Notes under the pieces: generated by a model
Seen by the model: the letters and a program-made list of their open reading frames with translations, nothing else
What the model was told of the DNA's origin: nothing
Databases searched by the model: none
Assembly: GCF_051014445.1 (NCBI RefSeq)
Contig: NC_135141.1
Coordinates: forward strand, 28,295,422-28,359,421
DNA from: Colletes latitarsis
Lineage: Eukaryota; Arthropoda; Insecta; Hymenoptera; Colletidae
DNA length: 64,000 nucleotides
Reading direction: 5' to 3'
Translations under genes and position numbers: made by a program
Shown: piece by piece, positions 12,558-23,905 of the stretch
How positions within the stretch are numbered: position 1 is the stretch's first letter
Layout of the letters: each line of letters opens with the position of its first letter

Positions 12558-15523
12558 ATGTAGAACCATGTTCGTTTCTCTGCTTAGAAATTATTGGAGC
12601 ATATCGTACGTTTACCTGCAATCATTTCCATATTATTGACAGTGATGGCGTGTAAACGTACGGATGACATTATTCTGCTCGTTTTAGGATAACGGAGAAA
12701 GTACAGCATGATATATGGTCATTCGTATACCAACATACAGACATTTTGTAACTTCGAACCTAATAATTTTTAAATACCCGTTTCTTAAGACTTCTCGTTG
12801 GATTCGTTCGCTTGTTCGACAGATTGTATCAAAATATCTGTATCACTCGCATAACTTCCGTTAAATCTTTACGTATTTGTGACAAAGTACATCCTCTTTT
12901 AGCCCAGTTATAAAACACGTGGTTTCATTTACTCGATCCGCTGGACGAAGAGTTTTAAACTAATGCCCTGGCATCCAGTTAGATATTAAATTTTTACATC
13001 GTGCAGGAAGGCACGCGAAACGATATATGCGCGCCTGTTACGCTCGAGAGGTTAGGTTAGGCACGCACTAGTGTCGCTAGAAAGACGGTAGATAGATCGA
13101 TAAATAGATTGAAGTATATCTACGCGTACACGAGGTACGAATAAGTATAATATAATGCGCGGTGACGGTGATTAACGCGAGAGCATTATACGTATTAATC
13201 TTGCTGAATATTCCAAGAAAGTCTGTCCATTTTTTCGAATGTCTCGAAAGTATTTTAATCTCTAACTCCATTGTTGCGTGTCGTACGGCGCAACGGCAGA
13301 AGAACGAATTGCGTTCGATCTCGAATTTTAACTCACGATTACAATTTAGTGTAGACCGTTCGTGGACGCTGTTATACAGATACGACGCGTACGTAAACTG
13401 ACTAGTCGTTAAGTTCGGTGCTAATCAAGGAAGGTATAAATTCTGTATGCCTTTTTATTACAAATACGATTGCATCAATTATTTTTCGGAACGAGAGAGT
13501 AGACTTAACCCTTTGGAGGTGTTCGCCGTTCGTTAGACCGCGCGAGGATCGATGAAAGAGATCGTCGATCGCGCCGACACGTTCGCGACCGAACGTCGTA
13601 TTTTATCTCTAATTTTTTAATGGAAAGTCAAGACGAATACGCGTGAACCGGGGGTTACGCGCCGCGACGCGGTGAAAATGCGAACCGCGCGTAACCTAAC
13701 CTCTCCAAAGGGCTAATCGAAAAGGGGGCAACTCTCTTCTGACATTGCGCGACGGATTTTACACGTAATTATGTACAGGCGCGTACTTGCAGGCGAACCT
13801 CTGCACGTATACTATATTTCTAATCCTACGTGTGCATAAATGATTACTCGGCGATGCACATTTCGACGTGATCGTGTACGAGCAGAGGATGTTAATCAAC
13901 TACCCGTCGAGGGCAAGATTAAGAGCCACCTATTCGTCTTCCTCCCGCGTCAAGATCAAATCGTACGAGTTCCTTCGTTCTTTAACGAGCATTTCATTCG
14001 ACCGAGACAGCTGACGCTTAAGCGCGATTCTTAAATTTAAATTATTATTTCTGGCGTATCGATGGATCATTTAGGTAATATACAAGGTATACAAATTAAT
14101 ATAAATTTGCGGGTACTCGAGAAGAAAGACTTACGATGTTGAAAGATTACGGTGTTTTCGCGTTTCGGGACGTTTCAAGGGGAAAGAATCTGCGCGCGGG
14201 TCGTGTCGTGATTTGAGAAATACTTTTCGTCAACTTGACGCGTCCCCACTAGGAGTAAGAAGTGCAAGACGATCCTCATAGATGTCGCGCGTGTTTCGGC
14301 GTGCTTTGTGCCAATCGAACGTTTTTAAGCCGCCCAAACGAAGATCTTTAGATCTTACCGCTTGTACAGCTGTTCCTTTCCACGCCATGATAGGTCCAAA
14401 GAATGTATACGATCCATTTAATGAAGGCAAAATTAATCTCTGGTTAGAAAATTTGCAAAGGTGTAACATAACCTACGCGATTGTATTGAACGATCTCACT
14501 TACCTCGTCTGCCTTCGCTGGAACAATTACGAACCTTCCATCGTCAATCGTCTTCCTCGTTATTAATATTATTTTTTACGCGACATATCGCGACGTTGAT
14601 ATAGATGTATAGTGATATGTACATGTATTTATATAAATAATTTTTAGCACGTCCCCCTTTTAGCAGAGCGTAAATAATAACTAAAGTGACCTTTTTCTTC
14701 TGGAAACTGTACGAAGGGAAGAAATCAGTAGTTACAACGGTTTAAAAAGAAACAATCGGTTGGATGGCGTTTCCTTTAATGACAGGCTTCCTTCGTTTCG
14801 CGGCGGGTAAAACGATCGTTGATACCATGGAAATCACATATACGGGCGGGAAGACGAAAGAGTGGCCGGCTCGACGTATTTCAATCTTCCGTATTGAATC
14901 TTAAGTGTTACTAATCGTAAGATCGTAAGGCTGACCTCCTACGTCTAATGTGACGATCCAAGTTGAGAGTATTCGAGGAGATAAATTATTTATTTGTTTA
15001 CGATAACGAGGCCGTTTGCGAATCGTGTTTCGGGCGACTCGCGTAACTCAAAAAAGAAAAAGACTATCATTGTACATACAGTGACAGCGACCGCCCGGAG
15101 ATGCGACCCCGTCTGAAAGTGCACGAATTCCACGAGCACGTATGTACTATACGATTAAAACAAAAAAAAAAACAAATACTACAACAAACCATAGTACTTA
15201 CGATCACGCTAATCATCAACGATTAGCAAACATTACAACTAACGAAATCGAACGTATTGTGCATTATATGTCGGGAAAGAAATAAAATCAAAATGAACCG
15301 ATTTACATTGCGTATCTTTATTTAGAAACAGTCAACGTTATTATTATTATCTTAAATATGTTACACATTTCTATGTATCCATATCTCAACCTTTCCAATT
15401 GCTCTTACATCCATGTACGTACGATCTTGTCCATTTTTTCTTGTACTTGTAACTTTCTTTTTCTGGTGTTACCAATTTAACCCCCCTCTTCCTATCACCT
15501 TACACTGCTTTCCATTATTTTTA
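12558..15523. other. Intergenic region between repeat copies
   Basis: No gene could be supported. Short opposing frames near 14230-14566 mirror one another and have no recognisable protein motif. Several short CpG-rich segments occur around 13500-13700. Confidence 0.5.
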
Positions 15524-15919
15524 TACAGGGTGGCCATCCCTGGGAAAAATTTTAATAGGGGATTCTAGAGGCCAAAATAAGACGAACATTAAGAATACTA
15601 ATTTGTTGATGGAGGCTTCGTTAAAAAGTTATTAACAATTAAATTGAAGAATTTCAAATCGTTCTGGAAAAATTATTTTCGTTTGCGGGGGTCAATTACA
15701 ATCATTTTTGGTGGATAGACGTACCCCCGAATTCCTACGCACTTTCGAGAAAAAAATTCGAGAAGGTGGACAAATTGCAGTTCTACAGCCGGAACTTTGA
15801 ACGTTAATAACTTTTTAACGGAGCCTCCATCAACGAATTAGTATTCTTATTTTTCGTCTTATTTTGGCCTCTAGAATCCCCCATTAAAATTTTTCCCATG
15901 GATGGCCGAACATTTTGTA
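15524..15919. mobile_element. Foldback MITE-like element (copy 2)
   Basis: This compact copy of the 11.5 kb family has both ends intact. The left end reads TACAGGGTGGCC followed by CCCTGGGAAAAATTTTAAT; the right end is its diverged inverse, ending at TTTTGTAT. The interior has only one of the ~140 bp units between inverted arms. It has no coding capacity. Possible TA duplications flank it, but the ends are diverged and the exact border is uncertain by a few bases. Confidence 0.75.
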
Positions 15920-16309
15920 TATCAAAGTCTCTTCTTTCTAGCATGTACCTACCATGCCACCTTCTGTGTAGATGCCTCCCCCTTTTCGTATAAATAATTG
16001 CAATTAAATCGAGCAGAGAGAAAATGATTTTCTTCGATATGTTTTTAGATAACCGTATCAATTCGTTACGACGAACTAAATATTATATGCCATTTTAATA
16101 CGAAGCGTGGGACTTGGGATTTTAAAAGGATATAGCCGAATATTTTCTCAGGTACAAAACATAGCGTTTGATTTTAGAACAGTAACTTGAGTTATCAGGT
16201 AATGTCATAGAACTGTTTTACCCAGTTATACCCCTTTTTACCTGAAGTATACGGTAAATAGTATGAGGTACAAGGTATATACGACTACATGTACTTTTGA
16301 ATTTTCCTA

Positions 16310-19300
16310 CAGGCCTCTGCTGATCGCTGCTGATCACACTTGATACTTCTGACAACGCATAACGATTACAACTTGTTACTGCTTGCCATTGCTGACCACC
16401 CCTTGATACTTCTGACAACGTATAACGATTACAACTTGTTACTGCTTGCCGCTACTGGTCTCTGCATGCCTCTGCATCCCTCTGCTGGCCTCTGCTGACC
16501 ACCTCTAATATTTTTGGAAACGCATAACGATTACAACTTGTTACTGCTTGCCACTGCTGACCACCCTTGATGCATCTGACAACGTATAACGATTACAACT
16601 TATTACTGCTTGCCCCTACTGGTCTCTACATGCCTCTGCATCCCTCTGCTGGTCTCTGCTGACCACCTCTAATATTTTTGGCAACGTACAACGATTACAA
16701 CTTGTTACTGCTTGCCCCTGCTGGTCTCTGCTTGCCACTGCTGACCACCCTTGATGTATCTGACAACGTACAACGATTACAACTTGTTACTGCTTGCCCC
16801 TGCTGGCCTCTGCTGACCACCTCTAATATTTTTGGCAACGTACAACGATTACTACTTGCTACTATTCGCCCCTGGTGATCTCTGCTTGCCACTGCTGACC
16901 ACCCTTGATGCATCTGACAACGTATAACGATTACAACTTGTTACTGCTTGCCCCTACTGGTGTCTACATGCCGCTGCATCCCTCTGCTGGCCTCTGCTGA
17001 CCACCTCTAATATTTTTGGCAACGTACAACGATTACAACTTGTTACTGCTTGCCACTGCTGACCACCCTTGATGCATCTGACAACGTACAACGATTACAA
17101 CTTGTTACTGCTTGCCCCTACTGGTCTCTGCATGTCTCTGCACGTCTCTGCTGACCGCTGCTGACCACCTCTGATGTTTCTGGCAACGTACAACGATTAC
17201 TACGACTCCTGCCTTCCTCTGTTAACCTCTGCCAGCGTCCCCTGGCCCAAGCTGGCCTCTGCCAACATCTCCCGACGTCAGCTGACCAACGCTGACCACT
17301 GCTGACCGCTGCTGACCACTTGTGACATGATGTGATATAATATAATATGTTTATATGTATTAAAGTGTTGTATAATGTAAATCTCTGGCAATAAATGATA
17401 TAATTTCAAAGTATTCTATGTATTCTCATCATTTTTTACCGTCCTTTTCCTCTCCAAATCATTCCCTTACCTGTAAGATGCGTACCACCTTCTTCGCAAG
17501 TTCACCAGCATTTTAGAAATGTTCCGGGAACTTTGGAAATCCGAATTTGACCTTGACCTTGGCCCAGTTTCGAAACTGGGTCAAGGCCATTCGAATCTTA
17601 GAAAAATTCCGGGCGCTTCGAAAATCCGGATGGCCTTGACCCAATTTCGAAAGTAGGTCAAGGCCATTCGAAATTTTAGAAATCTTCTGGCCGACTTGGA
17701 AATCCGGATGGCCTTGACCCAATTTCGAAAGTAGGTCAAGGCCATTCGAATCTCAGAAAATTTCTGGGCGCTTCGAAAATCCGGATGGCCTTGACCCAAT
17801 TTCGAAAGTAGGTCAAGGCCATTCGAATCTCAGAAAATTTCTGGGCGCTTCGAAAATCCGGATGGCCTTGACCCAATTTCGAAAGTAGGTCAAGGCCATT
17901 CGAAATTTCAGAAATCTTCTGGCCGACTTGGAAATCCGGATGGCCTTGACCCAATTTCGAAAGTGGGTCAAGGCCATTCGAAATTTTAGAAATCTTCGGG
18001 CCGACTTGGAAATCCGGATGGCCTTGACCCAATTTCGAAAGTAGGTCAAGGCCATTCGAATCTCAGAAAATTTCTGGGCGCTTCGAAAATCCGGATGGCC
18101 TTGACCCAATTTCGAAAGTGGGTCAAGGCCATTCGAAATTTCAGAAATCTTCGGCCAACTTGGAAATCCGGATGGCCTTGACCCAATTTCGAAAGTAGGT
18201 CAAGGCCATTCGAATCTCAGAAAATTTCTGGGCGCTTCGAAAATCCGGATGGCCTTGACCCAGTTTCGAAAGTGGGTCAAGGTCACCGGCATTTCAAAAA
18301 ACGCTCCGGGCACTTTGGAATTCCAGTTTTAAGTAGAGAAACGGTTTCTTATGTCTAAGGGAATAATGGGGAGAGGAAAAGAAAGGTAAAAGTGATGGGA
18401 ACACATAGAATTCTTTGAAATTATATCATTTATTGTCATAGATTTACATTATACAAAGTTTTAATACATGTACATCATGTTAGAAGTTGTTAACAAAGGT
18501 CTGCGTGGTCAGCAGGGGTCAGCAGAGGCCAGCAGAGGGATGCAGAGGCATGCAGAGACCAGTAGGGGCAAGCAGTGACAAGTTGTAATCGTTATACGTT
18601 GTCGGAAGCATCAGGGGTGGTCAGCAGCGGTCAGCAGAGGACAGCGGAGGCATGCAGAGATCAGTAGGGGCAAGCAGTAGCAAGTTGTAATCGTTATACG
18701 TTGTCAGAAGCATCAAGGGTGGTCAGCAGTGGCAAGCAGAGATCACCAGGGGCGAATAGTAGCAAGTAGTAATCGTTGTATGTTGCCAAAAATATTAGAG
18801 ATGGTCAGCAGAGGTCAGCAGAGGGATGCAGAGGCATGCAGAGACCAGTAGGGGCAAGCAGTAACAAGTTGTAATCGTTGTACGTTGTCAGATGCATCGA
18901 GGGTGGTCAGCAGTGCAAGCAGAGGATAGCGGAGGCAGACAGAAGACAGTAGTGATCGTTATGCGTTGTCAGAAATATAAGCGGTGGTCAGCAGAGGCCA
19001 GCGAAGGTTGGCAGAAGTTAGTAATAATCGTTATACGTTCGAGAGGCCAGCAGACACATGCAGATGCAAGCAGAGATCTGTGAAGGCAAAGAAAGACTTA
19101 GAGGTGCAAGCACTAGCAAGCATTGATCGTTATACATTGTCAGAAATACCAGCAGTGATCAGCATTGGTCAGTAGAGTCCAGCAGAGGCCAGTTAGGCCA
19201 GCAGTGGCAAGCAGTAGCAAGTAGTGATCGTTATGCGTTGTCAGAAATATAAGCGGTGGTCAGCAGAGGCCAGCAGAGGCTGGGAGAGGCTGGCAGTACA

Positions 19301-19990
19301 CAGTTGTAATCGTTATACGTTGTCAGAAGTATCACGAGTGGTCAGCAGCGGTCAGTGGAGGCCAGCAAGGGCAAGCAGTAGCAATTAGTAATCGTTATAC
19401 GTTATCAGAAATATCAGGGCTGGTCAGCAGTGGTCAACAGAAGTTAGTAGCAATCGTTATACGTTCGAGAGGCCAGCAGACATATGCAGATGCAAGCAGA
19501 GATCTGTAAAGGCATACAGAGACTTAGAAGTGCAAGCATTAGCAAGCATTGATCGTTATACATTGTCAGAAATATCAGCAGTGATCAGCATTGGTCAGTA
19601 GAGTCCAGCAGAGGCCAGTTAGGCCAGCAGTGGCAAGCAGTAGCAAGTAGTAATTGTTATACATTGTTAGAAATATCAGGGGTGGTCAGCAGTAGTCAGT
19701 GGAGGCCAGCAGACACATGCAGAGGCAAGCAGAGATCTGTAAAGGCAAACAGAGACTTAGAGGTGCAAGCACTAGCAAGCATTAATCGTTATACATTGTC
19801 AGAAATACCAGCAGTGATCAGCATTGGTCAGTGGAGGCCAGCAGAAGCATGCAGAGGCAAGCAGTAATCACGTGTAACCAGTAATAATAGCTCTATGGTG
19901 TCAGAAGTTGTCAGGAGTTTTCACTTGTCATCGGAGGCCAGCAGCGGCAAACAGAAACCACGAGTAGCTTGCAGGGTTCAGTAATTGCAG
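16310..19990. repeat. Large near-palindromic satellite element
   Basis: The left arm (about 16310-17500) and right arm (about 18300-19990) are reverse complements of each other. The left arm repeatedly carries CAACGTATAACGATTACAAC and GCTGACCACC; the right arm repeatedly carries the complements GTTGTAATCGTTATACGTTG and GGTGGTCAGC. Each arm is itself a run of degenerate units, and the right arm is longer. The arm segments nearest the centre (17340-17480 and 18340-18480) are also inverted copies. The centre is the hairpin array listed separately. I see no transposase and no credible coding frame. Confidence 0.85.
17555..18290. repeat. Tandem array of 77-78 bp hairpin units at the palindrome centre
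   Basis: About nine units begin with GGCCTTGACCC near 17632, 17710, 17787, 17864, 17942, 18020, 18097, 18174 and 18251. Each contains a near-perfect hairpin: GGCCTTGACCCA, a ~10 bp loop ATTTCGAAAG, then the complement with at most one mismatch. Units come in two alternating subtypes that differ after the hairpin (GGGCGCTTCGAAAATCC versus GCCGACTTGGAAATCC). The long minus-strand open frames across it result from repetition of a stop-free unit and are not genes. Confidence 0.9.
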
Positions 19991-20129
19991 TGTTCAGTTC
20001 TGATTACAGTTGCTTTCATGTGCCTGCAATTTAAATTCATTTAGTTAATTATTTATACTCAATTATATTAACGCCAAAGGCCTAAACTTGTCTAGAAACA
20101 GTTCTGTTCCTGTCAAAACACACTGCTAA

Positions 20130-20390
20130 CCTAACCTCGACACTGCAACATATATTCTTAGTCTCTACGTTTCTTCGAGCAAATACACGGTTGCACAACA
20201 CATCAAGCATAATGCACATTAACTTGAGACTATATGTACGTCAATCTAATTAATAAACACTGTCTAATTACTCCTGAAGACACCGGTAACCCATGCTTGA
20301 CATTCCAACACGTATTCCTAGTTTCTACGTTTCTTTGAATAAATACACGGCTTCACAACCTCAATCTAATTAATAAACAGTGTTTAAAGC
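20130..20390. repeat. Imperfect direct repeat of about 130 bp, two copies
   Basis: The segment about 20140-20270 is repeated at about 20285-20390. Shared blocks include CTACGTTTCTT, AAATACACGG and CAATCTAATTAATAAACA. It lies between the large palindrome and the inverted repeat upstream of frizzled. No coding capacity is seen. Confidence 0.7.
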
Positions 20391-21070
20391 TTCTTACCAT
20401 TATAATAACTGCAGTAGTATCCACATGTGACTGCATTCTTGCCCATTTAAATGTCCGTTTAGTTTTTCCGTGACATTTCCTGTGCATAAGTAGAGAACGT
20501 GTGACGTGTGACCCATCGGTGACCCATCAAAACGCTGAATTTTCCGAGGGATAGTTCGTTATTTGCAACGCTAGATGGCGCTTATTTACCGACCTCGAGC
20601 CCCCTGGTGTTAAAACGCCCAAGTTTGTCGTCGAATAGTTCGTTACCATCAACGCTAGATGGCGCTTATTTACCGACCTCGAGCCCCCTGGTGTTAAAAC
20701 GCCCAAGTTTGTCGTGAAATAGTTCTTATCGTCCCCGCTAGATGGATTTCTCGACAAGCTTAGGCGTTTTAGCACCAGGGGGCTCGAGGTCGGTAAATAA
20801 GCGCCATCTAGCGTTGAAGGTAACGAACTATTCCACGACAAACTTGGGCGTTTTAACACCAGAGGGTTTGAGGTCGAAAAAACGAGCGCCATCTAGCGTT
20901 GCAAATAACGAACTATCCCTCGAAAATCAGCATTTTGATGGGTCACCGATGGGTCACGCTTTCTTTAACTTATGCACAGGAAACATCACGGACAAGCTAA
21001 ACGGACATTTAAGTGGGCAAGAATGCAGCCACTATACTATTGCATTTATTATAATGGTAAGAAGCTTTAG
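20391..21070. repeat. Long inverted repeat with CTCF-like motif cluster
   Basis: The left arm (about 20391-20740) and right arm (about 20745-21070) are inverted copies. For example, AAGCTTCTTACCATTATAAT on the left is mirrored by ATTATAATGGTAAGAAGCTT on the right. The inner half carries CGCTAGATGGCGC at 20569 and 20653, a partial copy at 20736, and the inverted form GCGCCATCTAGCG at 20801 and 20886. Beside these sit GAGCCCCCTGGTG at 20597 and 20681, and the inverted CACCAGGGGGCTC at 20773 and CACCAGAGGG at 20857. Both motif types resemble the known CTCF core CCASYAGRKGGC. The regulatory reading is inference. Confidence 0.75.
20569..20898. promoter_or_regulatory. Candidate CTCF or insulator-protein binding cluster
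   Basis: Nine motif instances lie within 330 bp, four in one orientation on the left half, four in the opposite orientation on the right, and a partial one near the centre. The spacing between neighbouring motifs is regular: the CGCTAGATGG type and the CCCCCTGGTG type alternate at about 28-30 bp within a unit. The cluster starts about 1.25 kb and ends about 0.93 kb upstream of the frizzled ATG. Symmetry comes from the inverted duplication, so the number of sites may reflect repeat structure rather than selection for binding. Confidence 0.4.
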
Positions 21071-21823
21071 ATACTGTGCGCCTAACATAGGTCGGAAATT
21101 AAAAATGCCTGGACAGTCGAGAATCTCGTCTCGAGATTTTAGTTGTTCAAGAGCGAGAAGGCAGAGGTAAGCCTTTCTCTCTCGACTCCCACGAGGCGGT
21201 CAGAAATTACTTCAGGTAGCTTTGGAGAATCGAGTAAGAGAGCATGTGTCAATTTGCCTTTGCAACTCTCCGAAACTTTACGAGGTGATGCACGCGTGAT
21301 CTGGCATAGTGTAAGAAAGTGCAATGAGATGTCCCCGGTGCAACCAAGGCTCCATCAGGCATCTGGAATAGAGAGTAAGGTACGCTGTTAGAAAGAGGGG
21401 GTAAATAGGTGGCATGCAAGAGAAGAATGTTACAGAAACAAGATAAAATGAACAAGATTGTTGAATATTAAATATATATTTAACAAATATATAACAAAAT
21501 GTTGAATGTCTGCTTTTTCGTGGCAACCTGCGAGATGTACCTACGATCCATTGTAGATGTCGCCAACAAGGTGCAAGAAATGCGACAGGAGTTTCTGCAC
21601 TAACGAAATGCATTCGCCGTGTTCTGTTTACAGTATTACCGTGGTTGCGTCCATCATCGTCGTTAGGTACGCTCGTTTCCCCGCTCCATCCATTCAAAGA
21701 TTATTATGTCCCGCACGATTTGTTGGTGATGTCCGAAGGCGTGGTGCGTTCGCGTGCTTCTGAAAGCTACTTCGCGTGACGATCGATCTCGGAGGTGGCG
21801 GGTCGCCGTGACGGCACGCAGCG
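21071..21823 (+). other. Frizzled upstream region and probable 5' UTR
   Basis: This stretch between the inverted repeat and the frizzled ATG contains no supported coding exon. A donor-like GAG|GTAAGC occurs at 21166-21172, so a non-coding first exon may end there. The last 150 bp before the ATG are CpG-rich, as expected near a promoter or 5' UTR. Confidence 0.4.
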
Positions 21824-23905
21824 ATGGTTCTCTATTACGCGACGGTCTACGGGATTTTGGTGGCCGCGCTCGGTGTCAATGCTCTGCACGCGAAAGATCC
21901 GTTGGCGCACCACGGGAGATGCGAGCCGATCACGATCAATTTATGCATGAACATACCGTACAACGAGACGATCATGCCCAATCTGATGAACCATCAGAAG
22001 CAAGAGGACGCTGGCCAAGAGGTGCATCAGTTCGCGCCCCTGGTTAAGATGAAGTGCAGCCCCGATCTGCGTTTTTTCCTGTGCACGGTGTACGCGCCCG
22101 TCTGCACCATCATCGACAGGGCCATACCCCCGTGCAGATCGTTGTGCGAGAGTGCTCGCGCTGGATGCGAACGTCTGATGAACACCTTCGGATTCGCCTG
22201 GCCGGATAATCTCGATTGCTCCAAGTTGCCCGAGAACGGGGGCCCCGAGCTCTGCGTTGGTCACAACGAGACCACACCGCCGGAACCCTCGGCGCCCGTG
22301 TACCCACCACCCCGTATGCCGGTCGCTGAATTCCAACCCTCCTGGCCAGGCGGCCCGAAGCCCTTCGGTAGCGGCTACATGGTCGGCGCCAGAGACTTTG
22401 GCTTTGTCTGTCCGTTGCAGTTCAAGGTTCCCCACGAGCTCGGTTACTCCTTGAAGGTCGGCGATAATGTCGAGAAGAATTGCGGCGCACCTTGCGACGG
22501 AATGTTTTTCACCGAGAGGGAACGACGATTCTCACGAATCTGGGTCGGCACCTGGGCCTCCGTTTGTGCAGCCTCCTGTTTCTTCACCTTCTTGACGTTT
22601 CTCATTGACACCGATAGATTCAGGTAAATAAAAGTGGGTTCACCTTGATGCTCGTAACATCAAGTGGGAGGATCTTTAAGTTTGAAGCAATCAAACTGAT
22701 ACCTATCTCGCATCTAATCTAATCGAATCTTTAGAAATTAACAAAGAGTATAGATTCAGGTAAATAAAAGTGGGTTCATCTTGATGCTGGCAACATTAAG
22801 TAGGGGGGGTCTTTAAGTTTGGAGCTACTTTAAAGCAATCAAACTGTATCTCGCATTTAATCTAATCGAATCTTTAGAAATTAACACAGTATTTTATGTA
22901 TAGGTATCCTGAAAGGCCGATCATCTTCTTGTCAGTTTGCTACCTGATGGTAGCGCTGGCGTACGTGATTGGCTGGGCTGCTGGTAATTCCATTTCGTGC
23001 AGGGAACCTTTCCCACCTCCTCTGGAGAGAATTCAAATGGCGTCGACGATAACGCAAGGTACCAAGCACGAATTGTGCACGGTACTCTTCATGATACTCT
23101 ACTTCTTCGGGATGGCGTCAAGTATATGGTGGGTCATCCTGACTTTAACGTGGTTCCTAGCTGCTGGTTTGAAATGGGGCCACGAAGCGATAGAAGCTAA
23201 TTCGCAGTATTTCCATTTAGCTGCTTGGGCAGCACCGGCGATAAAAACAGTTACTATTCTTGCAATGGGAAAGGTGGAAGGTAGGCAGTTGAATGCAGTG
23301 AAATTGAAATACTGTATAACATGACTTATTTGTAATTATAACAATTGTTTCTATTTATTCTTGCAGGAGATATACTATCAGGTGTTTGTTACGTAGGACT
23401 TTGGAACGTCGAAGCTCTACGCGGGTTTGTCTTGGCACCATTGTGCGTCTACCTTATTCTTGGGACTGTCTTCTTGTTGGCTGGATTTGTGTCTCTGTTC
23501 CGTATACGTACGGTCATGAAACACGATGGTACAAAGACTGACAAATTAGAGAAATTAATGATTCGTATCGGCATATTTTCCGTGTTATACATAGTTCCTG
23601 CGCTGATTGTAATCGCTTGCTTATTTTACGAGCAAGCTTATTTTGATCAATGGATGCTGACTTGGAATATGGAGATGTGTTCGAGACCTGGGCCGCAATC
23701 TTTGTATTCGATGCCATGCCCCGTTGGCGAACGCACACGCGACGTTGGGAGACGGCCGGAATTTGAGGTTTTTATGATAAAATATTTAATGGCTATGATT
23801 GTTGGAATAACAAGTAGCTTTTGGGTATGGTCAAGTAAGACCCTCTCCAGTTGGCGACAGTTTTTCAATCACATACAAGGACGTCGGGTAGAAGCGTATG
23901 TTTAA
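21824..23905 (+). CDS. fz: Frizzled, seven-pass Wnt receptor
   Basis: This is a plasma-membrane receptor for Wnt ligands that signals through Dishevelled and also acts in planar cell polarity. Exons are 21824-22623, 22904-23280 and 23367-23905, giving 571 aa, close to the usual length. A signal peptide covers residues 1-23. The cysteine-rich ligand-binding domain has all ten cysteines (33, 41, 78, 87, 94, 104, 108, 115, 132, 144) and an NET glycosylation site at 46. Seven membrane segments follow across the three exons. The C-terminal tail keeps the Dishevelled-binding KTxxxW motif as KTLSSW and ends in EAYV, a possible PDZ ligand. It is closer to the fz/FZD7 class than to fz2-type proteins by general resemblance, which I could not test. 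A candidate polyadenylation signal lies at 25436. Confidence 0.97.
22612..22890 (+). repeat. Tandem duplication in frizzled intron 1 that includes the splice donor
   Basis: A segment of about 136 bp starting at AGATTCAGGTAAATAAAAGT is repeated directly, the second copy starting near 22753. Both copies carry the same CAG|GTAAAT donor (22624 and 22760). The copies differ by a few substitutions and a short insertion. The first donor joins the exons in frame. Use of the second would add TAA directly after the AGG codon. Confidence 0.85.

Noticed and set aside
17513..18109. Several minus-strand open frames with repeated MGQGHPDF-type peptide
   Set aside because: They are the 77-78 bp hairpin array read in its stop-free frames. 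The peptide repeats only because the DNA does, and there is no gene context.
20527..21170. Opposing open frames over the inverted repeat
   Set aside because: They mirror each other because the DNA is an inverted repeat. The peptides are translations of the CTCF-like units.
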